64,000 nt of DNA from contig NZ_VZII01000042.1 in assembly GCF_009391885.1 (NCBI RefSeq), positions 1 to 64,000 of the forward strand, in the 5' to 3' direction. The notes beneath the pieces were generated by a model, which was given only the letters and a program-made list of their open reading frames with translations, had not been told where the DNA came from and did no database searches. The first letter of the stretch is position 1; each line of letters starts with the position of its first letter. This document shows positions 8,652-17,429 of this stretch, in pieces. The position numbers were made by a program, and so were the translations under genes. Source of the stretch: Pseudomonas sp. MN1F (GTDB lineage: Bacteria > Pseudomonadota > Gammaproteobacteria > Pseudomonadales > Pseudomonadaceae).

Positions 8652-10292
8652 TTACAGCAGCATGGTGCGGATATCGCCCAGCACGTCGCCCAGGCGCTTG
8701 GTGAAGCGCGCGGCGGCAGCGCCATTGATCACGCGGTGATCGTAGGACAGCGACAGAGGCAGCATCAGCTTCGGCTGGAAGGCCTTGCCATCCCAGACCG
8801 GCTGCATGGTCGCCTTGGAGACGCCCAGGATCGCCACTTCCGGCGCGTTGACGATCGGCGTGAAGCCGGTGCCGCCAATGTGGCCGAGGCTGGAGATGGT
8901 GAAGCAGGCACCCTGCATGTCGTCAGCCGACAGCTTCTTGGTGCGCGCCTTCTCGGCCAGTGCAGCGGCTTCGGCAGCCAGTTGCAGCAGGCTCTTCTGG
9001 TCGACGTTCTTGATCACAGGGACCAGCAGGCCGTCCGGGGTGTCCACGGCGAAGCCGATGTGCACGTACTTCTTGCGGATGATGGCCTTGCCGCTTGGCG
9101 CCAGCGAGCTGTTGAAGTCCGGCAGTTCCTTGAGCAGGAAGGCGCAGGCCTTGAGCAGCAGTGGCAGCACGGTCAGCTTGACGCCCGCCTTCTCGGCCAC
9201 GGCCTTCTGCGCAACGCGGAAGGCTTCCAGCTCGGTGATGTCGGCGGAGTCGAACTGGGTCACGTGCGGCACGTTCAGCCAGCTGCGGTGCAGGTTGGCG
9301 GCACCGACCTGCATCAGGCGGGTCAGGGCGACTTCTTCCACTTCACCGAACTTGCTGAAGTCCACGGCCGGGATTGGCGGGATGCCAGCACCACCGGTTG
9401 CGCCAGCGGCTGCTGGTGCTTCCTTGGCCTTCTGCATCATCGCCTTGACGTAGACCTGCACGTCTTCTTTCAGGATGCGACCGTGCGGACCGGTGGCGGC
9501 AACTGCGCCCAGCTCGACGCCGAATTCACGGGCCAGCTGGCGAACTGCCGGGCCTGCGTGAACCTTGGCGTTGCTGCCGGCAGCCGGCGCGGTAGCGACC
9601 GGCGCTGGAGCAGCGGCTGGAGCCGCAGCAGGTGCGGCGGCAGCGGCAGGCGCGGCAGCCGGGGCAGGTGCAGCGGCGGCTGGGGCCGGGGCAGCAGCAG
9701 GCGCTGCGCCAGCAACCTTGAGCTTGAAGATCAGGTCGCCAGTGCCGACTTCGTCTTCCAGCTTGCACAGCACTTCTTCGACCACGCCGGCAGCCGGCGA
9801 CGGGATTTCCATGGAGGCCTTGTCGGACTCCAGGGTAATCAGCGACTGGTCGGCTTCGACGGTGTCGCCGACCTTGACCAGCACTTCGATGATCTTGGCC
9901 TTGCCCGACGAGCCGATGTCCGGCACGTGGATGTCTTGCACGCTGGCGGCAGCCGGGGCTGCGGCCGGAGCAGGGGCCGGTGCTGCTTCAGCGGCTGGCG
10001 CTGGAGCAGCAGCCTGGGCAGGAGCGGCAGCCGGAGCCTCAGGGGCCGCAGCAGCGGCGCCCTCGGCTTCCAGAACCAGCAGCTCGTCGCCTTCTTTCAG
10101 GCGGTCGCCCAGCTTGACCTTCAGTTCCTTGACCACGCCGGCCTTGGGCGCCGGGATCTCCATGGAGGCCTTGTCGGACTCCAGGGTCAGCAGGCTCTGG
10201 TCAGCCTCGATACGATCACCGACCTTGACGAACAGCTCGATGATTTCACCTTCACCGCTGCCGATGTCAGGTACGCGAATGAGTTCGCTCAC
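8652..10292 (-). CDS. aceF: Dihydrolipoyllysine acetyltransferase, E2 of pyruvate dehydrogenase
   Basis: A 546-residue E2 subunit. It transfers the acetyl group from E1 via lipoyl arms to CoA and forms the complex core. Two lipoyl domains are visible, each with the ESDKASMEIP lipoylation motif (Lys41 and Lys158), separated by Ala/Pro-rich swinging linkers. The E3/E1-binding domain follows at about residues 240-280 (AGPAVRQLAREFGVEL). The catalytic domain occupies the last 230 residues and ends with the SYDHRVINGAAAARF active-site motif (His and Asp of HxxxDG). Two lipoyl domains is fewer than the three of E. coli and usual for pseudomonads. It lies 13 bases after the aceE stop, in one operon, and is followed by strong terminators. 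Confidence 0.97.
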   Translation of the reverse strand: MSELIRVPDIGSGEGEIIELFVKVGDRIEADQSLLTLESDKASMEIPAPKAGVVKELKVKLGDRLKEGDELLVLEAEGAAAAAPEAPAAAPAQAAAPAPAAEAAPAPAPAAAPAAASVQDIHVPDIGSSGKAKIIEVLVKVGDTVEADQSLITLESDKASMEIPSPAAGVVEEVLCKLEDEVGTGDLIFKLKVAGAAPAAAPAPAAAAPAPAAAPAAAAAPAAAPAAAPAPVATAPAAGSNAKVHAGPAVRQLAREFGVELGAVAATGPHGRILKEDVQVYVKAMMQKAKEAPAAAGATGGAGIPPIPAVDFSKFGEVEEVALTRLMQVGAANLHRSWLNVPHVTQFDSADITELEAFRVAQKAVAEKAGVKLTVLPLLLKACAFLLKELPDFNSSLAPSGKAIIRKKYVHIGFAVDTPDGLLVPVIKNVDQKSLLQLAAEAAALAEKARTKKLSADDMQGACFTISSLGHIGGTGFTPIVNAPEVAILGVSKATMQPVWDGKAFQPKLMLPLSLSYDHRVINGAAAARFTKRLGDVLGDIRTMLL

Positions 10293-10305
10293 TTAAAAAT
10301 ACTCC

Positions 10306-12951
10306 TCAGCAGTCCAGTGGGTTGCGCTTGTCCGGGTCGATGCCGAACTTGACGATGGCGTCAGCCACAACCTTGGGTTCGATCTCGCCGCGGTCAGCCA
10401 GGGCTTCCAGGGCAGCCAGCACCACGAAGTGGCGGTCGACTTCGAAGAAGTGACGCAGCTTCTTGCGGCTGTCGCTGCGACCGTAACCGTCGGTACCCAG
10501 GACCTTGAACTCTTTGCTCGGCACCCACTGGCGAATCTGCTCGGCGAACAGCTTCATGTAGTCGGTGGACGCGATGACCGGACCTTTGCGGCCGTTCAGG
10601 CACTGCTCGACGTAAGTCTGCTGTGGCTTCTGGCCAGGCTTCAGGCGGTTGGCGCGTTCCACGGCCAGGCCGTCGCGACGCAGTTCGTTGAAGCTGGTGA
10701 CGCTCCACACGTCGGCGCCGACGTTGAACTCTTCACGCAGGATCTTCGCGGCTTCGCGGACTTCGCGCAGGATGGTGCCGGAGCCCATCAGCTGTACATG
10801 GTGCGCGGCTTCGCGGGTGTCTTCTTCGAGCAGGTACATGCCCTTGATGATGCCTTCCTCGACACCGGCCGGCATGGCTGGCTGCTGGTAGGATTCGTTC
10901 ATCACGGTGATGTAGTAGAAGATGTCCTGTTGCTCTTCGGTCATCTTCTTCATGCCGTCCTGGATGATCACCGCCAGCTCGTAGCCGTAGGTCGGATCGT
11001 AGGTGCGGCAGTTCGGGATGGTGCCCGCCATCATGTGGCTGTGACCGTCTTCGTGCTGCAGGCCTTCACCGTTGAGGGTGGTACGGCCGGCAGTACCGCC
11101 GATCAGGAAGCCACGGGTGCGGCTGTCGCCAGCGGCCCAGGCCAGGTCGCCAATGCGCTGGAAGCCGAACATCGAGTAGAAGATGTAGAACGGCAGCATC
11201 GGCTGGTTGTGGCAGCTGTACGAGGTACCGGCAGCGATGAACGACGACATGGCGCCGGCTTCGTTGATGCCTTCCTCGAGGATCTGGCCCTTCTTGTCTT
11301 CGCGGTAGAACATCACCTGGTCTTTATCGACTGGCTCGTAGAGCTGGCCGACCGACGAGTAGATGCCCAGCTGGCGGAACATGCCTTCCATACCGAAGGT
11401 ACGGGCTTCGTCCGGGATGATCGGGACGATGCGCTGGCCGATGTCCTTGTCCTTGACCAGCTGCGCGAGGATGCGCACGAAGGCCATGGTGGTGGAGATT
11501 TCGCGGTCGCCCGAACCGTCCAGGATCGCTTTCAGCGTTTCCAGTGGCGGGGTCGGCACGCTGAAGCTCTTGGCGCGGCGCTGTGGCACGAAACCGCCCA
11601 GGGCAGCACGGCGCTCGGCCAGGTACTTGGCTTCGGCAGAACCTTCTTCCGGCTTGAAGAACGGCAGGTTCTCAAGGTCGGCATCCTTGACCGGGATGTC
11701 GAAGCGGTCACGGAAGTGACGCAGGCTGTCGACGTCGACCTTCTTGGTGTTGTGCGCGGTGTTCTTGGCTTCGCCAGCACCGGTACCGTAACCCTTGATG
11801 GTCTTGGCCAGGATGACGGTCGGCTGCTCTTTGTGGTTCACAGCCTGGTGGTACGCCGCGTAGACCTTGTACGGGTCGTGGCCGCCACGGTTGAGCTTCC
11901 AGATCTCGTCGTCGGACAGGTCTTCGACCATGGCCTTGAGCTCTGGCGTGTTGAAGAAGTTCTCACGCACGTACGCGCCGTCTTTGGCTTTGTAGTTCTG
12001 GTACTCGCCGTCGATGACTTCGTCCATGCGGCGCTGCAGGGCACCGTTGGTGTCCTTGGCCAGCAGTGGGTCCCAGAAGCGGCCCCAGACGACTTTGTTG
12101 ACGTTCCAGCCACCGCCACGGAACACGCCTTCGAGTTCCTGGATGATCTTGCCGTTGCCGCGAACCGGGCCGTCGAGGCGCTGCAGGTTGCAGTTGATGA
12201 CGAAAATCAGGTTGTCCAGCTTCTCGCGGCCGGCCAGGGCGATTGCGCCCAGGGATTCCGGCTCGTCGCACTCGCCGTCGCCCATGAAGCACCAGACCTT
12301 CTGCTTGCCGGCCGGGATGAAGCCACGGGCTTCCAGGTACTTCATGAAGCGCGCCTGGTAGATAGCCTGGATCGGGCCCAGACCCATGGATACGGTCGGG
12401 AACTGCCAGAAGTCAGGCATCAGCCATGGGTGCGGGTACGAAGACAGGCCGTTGCCGTCCACTTCCTGACGGAAGTTGTTCATCTGGTCTTCGTTGATGC
12501 GGCCTTCCATGAAGGCACGGGCGTAGACGCCTGGCGATGCGTGGCCCTGGAAGAAGATCAGGTCGCCGCCATGTTCTTCAGTTGGCGCCTGGAAGAAGTA
12601 GTTGAAGCCGATGTCGTACAGGGTGGCACTGGAAGCGAAGCTGGAGATGTGGCCGCCCAGGTCCGAATCCTTCAGGTTGGTGCGCATCACCATGGCCAGC
12701 GCGTTCCAACGCACCATCGAGCGAATGCGGCGTTCCATGAACAGGTCGCCAGGCATGCGTGCTTCGTGGGTGACAGGGATGGTGTTGCGGTATGGCGTGG
12801 TGATCGCGTATGGCAGCTGGGAGCCACTGCGGGTGGCCAGCTCGCCCATGCGGGTCATCAGGTAATGAGCGCGGTCTTCGCCTTCTTTGTCGAGGACCGA
12901 CTCCAGGGCATCCAGCCATTCCTGGGTTTCGATTGGATCGAGGTCTTGCAT
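10306..12951 (-). CDS. aceE: Pyruvate dehydrogenase E1, homodimeric type
   Basis: An 881-residue thiamine diphosphate enzyme that decarboxylates pyruvate and acetylates the lipoyl groups of AceF. The length and sequence fit the homodimeric E1 of gammaproteobacteria. The ThDP/Mg motif is seen as GDGECDEPESLG..NCNLQRLDG (near residues 225-260), and the substrate-binding N-terminal region has RMGELATRSGSQLPYAITTPY. It is the first gene of the aceEF operon. The start ATG at 12951 gives the expected N terminus (MQDLDPIETQEWLDAL). Two palindromes near 13,061-13,127 probably control it. The lpd gene for E3 is not adjacent. Confidence 0.97.
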   Translation of the reverse strand: MQDLDPIETQEWLDALESVLDKEGEDRAHYLMTRMGELATRSGSQLPYAITTPYRNTIPVTHEARMPGDLFMERRIRSMVRWNALAMVMRTNLKDSDLGGHISSFASSATLYDIGFNYFFQAPTEEHGGDLIFFQGHASPGVYARAFMEGRINEDQMNNFRQEVDGNGLSSYPHPWLMPDFWQFPTVSMGLGPIQAIYQARFMKYLEARGFIPAGKQKVWCFMGDGECDEPESLGAIALAGREKLDNLIFVINCNLQRLDGPVRGNGKIIQELEGVFRGGGWNVNKVVWGRFWDPLLAKDTNGALQRRMDEVIDGEYQNYKAKDGAYVRENFFNTPELKAMVEDLSDDEIWKLNRGGHDPYKVYAAYHQAVNHKEQPTVILAKTIKGYGTGAGEAKNTAHNTKKVDVDSLRHFRDRFDIPVKDADLENLPFFKPEEGSAEAKYLAERRAALGGFVPQRRAKSFSVPTPPLETLKAILDGSGDREISTTMAFVRILAQLVKDKDIGQRIVPIIPDEARTFGMEGMFRQLGIYSSVGQLYEPVDKDQVMFYREDKKGQILEEGINEAGAMSSFIAAGTSYSCHNQPMLPFYIFYSMFGFQRIGDLAWAAGDSRTRGFLIGGTAGRTTLNGEGLQHEDGHSHMMAGTIPNCRTYDPTYGYELAVIIQDGMKKMTEEQQDIFYYITVMNESYQQPAMPAGVEEGIIKGMYLLEEDTREAAHHVQLMGSGTILREVREAAKILREEFNVGADVWSVTSFNELRRDGLAVERANRLKPGQKPQQTYVEQCLNGRKGPVIASTDYMKLFAEQIRQWVPSKEFKVLGTDGYGRSDSRKKLRHFFEVDRHFVVLAALEALADRGEIEPKVVADAIVKFGIDPDKRNPLDC

Positions 12952-13060
12952 GGCTTGCTCCAGGGCGGAAAGGCCACCAGAATCGGGGGCCTGAGTTTGC
13001 GACTGGCCTTATGGGCAGACGTCGTGAATTCTTGGATTACCGGGGTGTCTCCCGGCGCCG

Positions 13061-13127
13061 TGTAGTTTTACTACATTTGCTCCGGCATTTCATGCTTTTG
13101 CACGTCATGGGTAGTAGTAAAACTACA
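13061..13127. promoter_or_regulatory. Paired palindromic operators in the aceE-glnE divergent region
   Basis: The 383-base region between the divergent aceE and glnE genes (12952-13334) holds no gene. It contains TGTAGTTTTACTACA at 13061-13075, a perfect 6-bp-arm palindrome, and AGTAGTAAAACTACA at 13113-13127, the same element read from the other strand with one changed base. Their centres are 52 bases apart, about five helical turns, so both would face the same side of DNA. The shape resembles the TGTA-arm operators of RpiR-family HexR or a GntR regulator; which protein binds is inference. Their position, 110-176 bases upstream of the aceE start, fits control of aceEF. Confidence 0.7.
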
Positions 13128-13334
13128 CAAATGCGACGTTTGGTCGCACCTTGGCTTGTGAGGAAAAACGTTCATGTTGGTTGGCGGTGTGTCGCGAACA
13201 GGTGAATCTTGATGTTTCTTGCCAATGATTCGTTTTTTTCAGCTATTTCCAACTTTTGTATGACAGTCCAACCGTGGTCCGGCTTCCTCTTGGCCGCTTT
13301 TTCCCCTCCATTTCACGCCGATCAAGGATAGACC

Positions 13335-16268
13335 ATGCGCCTACCTTTGCCGCTCGAACTGCCTGCTTCCCTGCAACCGCTGGTCGTTCGCAACCAGCAG
13401 TTCCTGAGCGATGCCGTGGCAGGCCACGCCGACCTCGACCTGCACACCTGGAGCCCATTGCACCGGCAACAGTTCGATCAGGTTGCCGCTGCCAGTGACT
13501 TCGTCCTTGGCGTGGCCCAGCGCGAGCCGGCCATGCTGTTTGCCCTGATTGCCAGCGGTGAACTGGACCGCCGTTACGCTGCGGGCGAGCTGCGCGGGCA
13601 GATCGCCGCGGCGGCCCAGGCCGCGCAAAGCGAGGACGAGCTGGCGCGCAACCTGCGCCGCGAGCGCAACCGCCAGCAGGTGCGCATCATCTGGCGTGAC
13701 ATCACCCGCCAGGCCGAACTGGGCGAGACTTGCCGCGACCTGTCCGACCTCGCCGACGCGGCCATCGACGAAGCCTACCAATGGCTGTACCTGCGCCACT
13801 GCCAGCAGTTCGGCACGCCGATCGGCAACCGCAGCGGCCAGCCGCAGCACATGGTGGTGCTGGGCATGGGCAAGCTGGGCGCGGTGGAATTGAACCTGTC
13901 GTCGGATATCGACCTGATCTTTGCCTTCCCCGAGAACGGTGAAACCGAAGGCGTCAAGCGTTCGCTGGAAAACCAGGAATTCTTCACCCGCCTGGGGCAG
14001 CGCCTGATCAAGGCGCTCGACCCGGTGACCGTCGACGGCTTCGTGTTCCGTGTCGACATGCGCCTGCGCCCCTATGGCTCGGCCGGCGCACTGGTGCTCA
14101 GCTTCAATGCACTGGAGCAGTACTACCAGGACCAGGGCCGCGACTGGGAACGCTACGCGATGATCAAGGCGCGGGTGGTGGCCGGTGATCAGGCCGCTGG
14201 CGCGCAGCTGCAAGACATGCTCAAGCCCTTCGTGTACCGGCGTTACCTGGACTTTTCGGCGATCGAAGCGCTGCGCACCATGAAGCAGCTGATCCAGCAG
14301 GAAGTGCGGCGCAAGGGCATGGCCGACAACATCAAGCTCGGCGCCGGTGGCATCCGCGAGGTCGAGTTCATCGCCCAGGCCTTCCAGCTGATCCACGGCG
14401 GCCGCGACCTGAGCCTGCAACTGCGGCCATTGCTCAAGGTGCTGGCAACCCTGGAAGGCCAAGGTTACCTGCCCCCCGCCGTGGTGGCAGAGCTGCGCGA
14501 AGGCTATGAATTCCTGCGTTACACCGAGCACGCCATCCAGGCCATCGCCGACCGCCAGACGCAGATGCTGCCGGACAGCGAGCTCGACCGTGAACGTGTT
14601 GCCTATATCCTCGGTTTTGCCGACTGGCAGAGCTTCCACGAGCAGTTGATGTACTGGCGCGGCCGGGTCGACTGGCACTTCCGCCAGGTCATCGCCGATC
14701 CCGATGAAGACGAAGGCGAAGGCGAGCTGGTGGTGGGTGGCGAGTGGTCGCCGCTGTGGGAGCAGGCGCAGGATGAAGAAGCCGCGGGTCGTCAGCTGGA
14801 AGAGGCCGGTTTCAAGCAGCCGACCGAAGCGTTGCGCCGCCTCGCCGCACTGCGCGCCAGCCCGCAGCTGCGCTCGATGCAGCGCATCGGCCGCGAGCGC
14901 CTGGATGCCTTCATTCCACGCCTGCTGGCCCAGGCCGTGGAGCATGACAACCCGGACCTGGTACTGGAACGCGTGCTGCCGCTGGTAGAGGCCGTTGCAC
15001 GGCGTTCGGCCTACCTGGTGCTGCTCACCGAAAACCCGGGTGCACTGCGGCGCTTGCTGACCCTGTGCGCGGCCAGCCCATGGATCGCCGAGCAGATCGC
15101 TCGCTACCCGTTGCTGCTCGATGAGCTGCTCAACGAAGGCCGCCTGTTCAGCCCGCCACTGGCGCCAGAGCTGGCTGCCGAGCTGCGCGAGCGGCTGACG
15201 CGCATCCCCGAGGACGACCTGGAGCAGCAGATGGAAGCGCTGCGCCACTTCAAGCTGGCCCACAGCCTGCGTGTGGCCGCCTCGGAAATCAGCGGCAACC
15301 TGCCGTTGATGAAAGTCAGCGACTACCTGACCTGGCTGGCCGAAGCCATTCTCGACCAGGTGCTGGCCCTGGCCTGGCGCCAGACCGTGGCCCGCCATGG
15401 CCAGCCCAAACGCAGCGACGGCAGCTTGTGCGAGCCGGGCTTCATCATCATCGGCTATGGCAAGGTCGGTGGCCTGGAGTTGGGCCATGGTTCGGACCTG
15501 GACCTGGTGTTCATTCACGATGGCGACCCGCAAGCGGAAACCGACGGCGCCAAGCCGATCGACAGTGCGCAGTTCTTCACCCGCCTGGGCCAGCGCATCA
15601 TCCACCTGCTGACTGCCCAGACCAACTCCGGCCAGCTGTACGACGTCGACATGCGCCTGCGACCGTCCGGCGCGGCGGGGCTGCTGGTCAGCTCGCTGGG
15701 GGCGTTCGAGCGTTACCAGCAAAGTGAGGCCTGGACCTGGGAGCATCAGGCCCTGGTCCGTGCCCGTGTGCTGGTGGGCTGCAAGCAGGTGGCGACGGCG
15801 TTCGAGGGCGTGCGCGCCAAGGTGCTGGGCCAGGCCCGTGATCTGGGCAAGTTGCGCAGCGAAGTGAGCGAGATGCGTGCCAAGATGCGCGACAACCTCG
15901 GCACCAAGGCCACGCTTGCCGGTACCGCGGCCAATGCCTTCGATGCCGGGGTGCCGTTCGATATCAAGCAGGATGCCGGCGGTATCGTCGATATCGAATT
16001 TATGGTGCAATACGCCGCTTTGGCCTGGTCTCACGAGCACCCGGCCATACTCCGATGGACCGATAACATCCGCATTCTGGAAGAGCTGGAGCAGGCAGGT
16101 TTGATGCCGGCCAGTGACGCGGTGCTGTTGCGTGAGGTGTACAAGGCGTTCCGTTCGGCGTCGCACCGCCAGGCCCTGCAGAAGCAGGCCGGGGTGATCG
16201 ACGCGGCGCAGTTTGCCGATGAGCGCCGCCAGGTGCGGCGGATCTGGGGTGAGCTGGGGCTGACCTGA
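13335..16268 (+). CDS. glnE: Glutamine synthetase adenylyltransferase/deadenylase
   Basis: A 977-residue bifunctional enzyme that adds AMP to, and removes AMP from, glutamine synthetase in response to PII and glutamine. Both nucleotidyltransferase domains are visible with their metal-binding motifs. The N-terminal (deadenylylating) domain has GMGKLGAVELNLSSDIDLIF, near residues 175-200. The C-terminal (adenylylating) domain has GYGKVGGLELGHGSDLDLVF, near residues 710-735. Each is followed by a GlnD-UR-like helical bundle (GAGGIREVEFIAQAFQ; DAGGIVDIEFMVQYAAL). It is divergent from aceE and precedes the waa operon by about 110 bases. Confidence 0.97.
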   Translation: MRLPLPLELPASLQPLVVRNQQFLSDAVAGHADLDLHTWSPLHRQQFDQVAAASDFVLGVAQREPAMLFALIASGELDRRYAAGELRGQIAAAAQAAQSEDELARNLRRERNRQQVRIIWRDITRQAELGETCRDLSDLADAAIDEAYQWLYLRHCQQFGTPIGNRSGQPQHMVVLGMGKLGAVELNLSSDIDLIFAFPENGETEGVKRSLENQEFFTRLGQRLIKALDPVTVDGFVFRVDMRLRPYGSAGALVLSFNALEQYYQDQGRDWERYAMIKARVVAGDQAAGAQLQDMLKPFVYRRYLDFSAIEALRTMKQLIQQEVRRKGMADNIKLGAGGIREVEFIAQAFQLIHGGRDLSLQLRPLLKVLATLEGQGYLPPAVVAELREGYEFLRYTEHAIQAIADRQTQMLPDSELDRERVAYILGFADWQSFHEQLMYWRGRVDWHFRQVIADPDEDEGEGELVVGGEWSPLWEQAQDEEAAGRQLEEAGFKQPTEALRRLAALRASPQLRSMQRIGRERLDAFIPRLLAQAVEHDNPDLVLERVLPLVEAVARRSAYLVLLTENPGALRRLLTLCAASPWIAEQIARYPLLLDELLNEGRLFSPPLAPELAAELRERLTRIPEDDLEQQMEALRHFKLAHSLRVAASEISGNLPLMKVSDYLTWLAEAILDQVLALAWRQTVARHGQPKRSDGSLCEPGFIIIGYGKVGGLELGHGSDLDLVFIHDGDPQAETDGAKPIDSAQFFTRLGQRIIHLLTAQTNSGQLYDVDMRLRPSGAAGLLVSSLGAFERYQQSEAWTWEHQALVRARVLVGCKQVATAFEGVRAKVLGQARDLGKLRSEVSEMRAKMRDNLGTKATLAGTAANAFDAGVPFDIKQDAGGIVDIEFMVQYAALAWSHEHPAILRWTDNIRILEELEQAGLMPASDAVLLREVYKAFRSASHRQALQKQAGVIDAAQFADERRQVRRIWGELGLT

Positions 16269-16324
16269 AGGCCCGGAAAGGGTCTGAGTGGTACACTGTC
16301 CGCCACATAGCCTGAATATAAAGA

Positions 16325-16360
16325 GGGGAGGCCTGGCTGTATGCAGCCTGTAGCCTCCCC
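16325..16360 (+). other. Extended hairpin in the glnE-waaF spacer
   Basis: GGGGAGGC (16325-16332) and GCCTCCCC (16353-16360) form a perfect 8-bp stem; inside it GGCTG and CAGCC pair again around TATG. There is no T-run after it, so it is not a classical terminator. It lies 20 bases before the waaF start codon and could be a processing site or a leader structure that affects waaF translation. Confidence 0.6.
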
Positions 16361-16379
16361 GAGCGTTTCTGGACTAAGC

Positions 16380-17429
16380 ATGAGAATACTGATCATTGGC
16401 CCCAGCTGGGTCGGCGACATGGTGATGGCGCAGACCCTGTTCCAGTGCCTGAAACAGCAGCACCCCGACTGCGTGATCGACGTGCTGGCGCCCGAGTGGA
16501 GCCGGCCGATCCTCGAACGCATGCCCGAAGTGCGCCAGGCCTTGAGCTTCCCGCTCGGCCACGGCGCGCTGGAACTGGCCACGCGTCGGCGCATCGGCAA
16601 GTCCCTGGCCGGCCAGTACGACCAGGCCATCCTGCTGCCCAACTCGCTGAAGTCGGCGTTGGTGCCGTTCTTTGCCGGCATCCCCAAGCGCACCGGTTGG
16701 CGCGGCGAAATGCGTTTCGGCCTGCTCAACGACATGCGCAAGCTGGACAAGGCCCGCTACCCGTTGATGATCGAGCGCTTCATGGCCCTGGCCTACGCGC
16801 CCGGTGCCGAGCTGCCGCAGCCGTATCCACGGCCGAACCTGCAGATCGAAGCGCAGAGCCGTGAAGCCGCAATGGCCAAGTTCGGCCTGGCGCTGGACCG
16901 CCCGGTGCTGGCGCTGTGCCCTGGCGCCGAGTTCGGCGAGGCCAAGCGCTGGCCGGCCGAGCATTACGCAGAAGTGGCTGACGCCATGATCCGCCAGGGC
17001 TGGCAGGTGTGGCTGTTCGGCTCGAAGAACGATCACCCGGTCGGTGAGCAGATCCGCGACCGCCTGATCCCGGGCCTTCGTGAAGAGTCGTACAACCTGG
17101 CGGGCGAAACCTCCCTGGCCGAGGCCATCGACCTGATGTCCTGCGCCGATGCCGTGGTGTCCAACGACTCCGGTCTGATGCACGTGGCCGCCGCACTGAA
17201 CCGCCCGCTGGTCGCGGTGTACGGTTCCACCTCACCAGGCTTCACGCCGCCGTTGGCCGAACAGGTGGAAGTGGTGCGCACCGGCATCGAGTGCAGCCCG
17301 TGCTTCGACCGCACCTGCCGCTTCGGCCACTACAACTGCCTGCGCCTGCTGGAACCTGGCAAAGTCATCGCCGCCCTGCACAGCCTGGGTGGTCCGAACC
17401 TGATCGATACCGTGGCCGAGGTCGACTAA
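16380..17429 (+). CDS. waaF: ADP-heptose:LPS heptosyltransferase II
   Basis: A 349-residue glycosyltransferase family 9 enzyme that adds the second heptose to the LPS inner core at the cytoplasmic face of the inner membrane. The N terminus MRILIIGPSWVGDMVMAQTL is diagnostic for WaaF, and the C-terminal nucleotide-sugar site has NDSGLMHVAAALNRPLVAVY. The frame is open to 16341, but the ATG at 16380 matches the family N terminus. It is the first gene of a run of seven overlapping genes for core heptose transfer and phosphorylation; its stop abuts the GTG of waaC. Confidence 0.95.
   Translation: MRILIIGPSWVGDMVMAQTLFQCLKQQHPDCVIDVLAPEWSRPILERMPEVRQALSFPLGHGALELATRRRIGKSLAGQYDQAILLPNSLKSALVPFFAGIPKRTGWRGEMRFGLLNDMRKLDKARYPLMIERFMALAYAPGAELPQPYPRPNLQIEAQSREAAMAKFGLALDRPVLALCPGAEFGEAKRWPAEHYAEVADAMIRQGWQVWLFGSKNDHPVGEQIRDRLIPGLREESYNLAGETSLAEAIDLMSCADAVVSNDSGLMHVAAALNRPLVAVYGSTSPGFTPPLAEQVEVVRTGIECSPCFDRTCRFGHYNCLRLLEPGKVIAALHSLGGPNLIDTVAEVD

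Noticed and set aside
8736..10352. Long frame antisense to aceF with Gly/Ser/Arg-rich repeats
   Set aside because: The repeats are the complement of the Ala/Pro-rich lipoyl-domain linkers, not a real low-complexity protein.
10429..13065. An 878-codon plus-strand frame antisense to aceE
   Set aside because: Shadow of the aceE codon bias; no motif, and it would cover the aceE promoter.
13341..16166. A 941-codon minus-strand open frame antisense to glnE
   Set aside because: It lies entirely within glnE, its composition (His, Gln, Arg, Leu rich) is that of the reverse frame of high-GC codons, and it has no recognisable domain.
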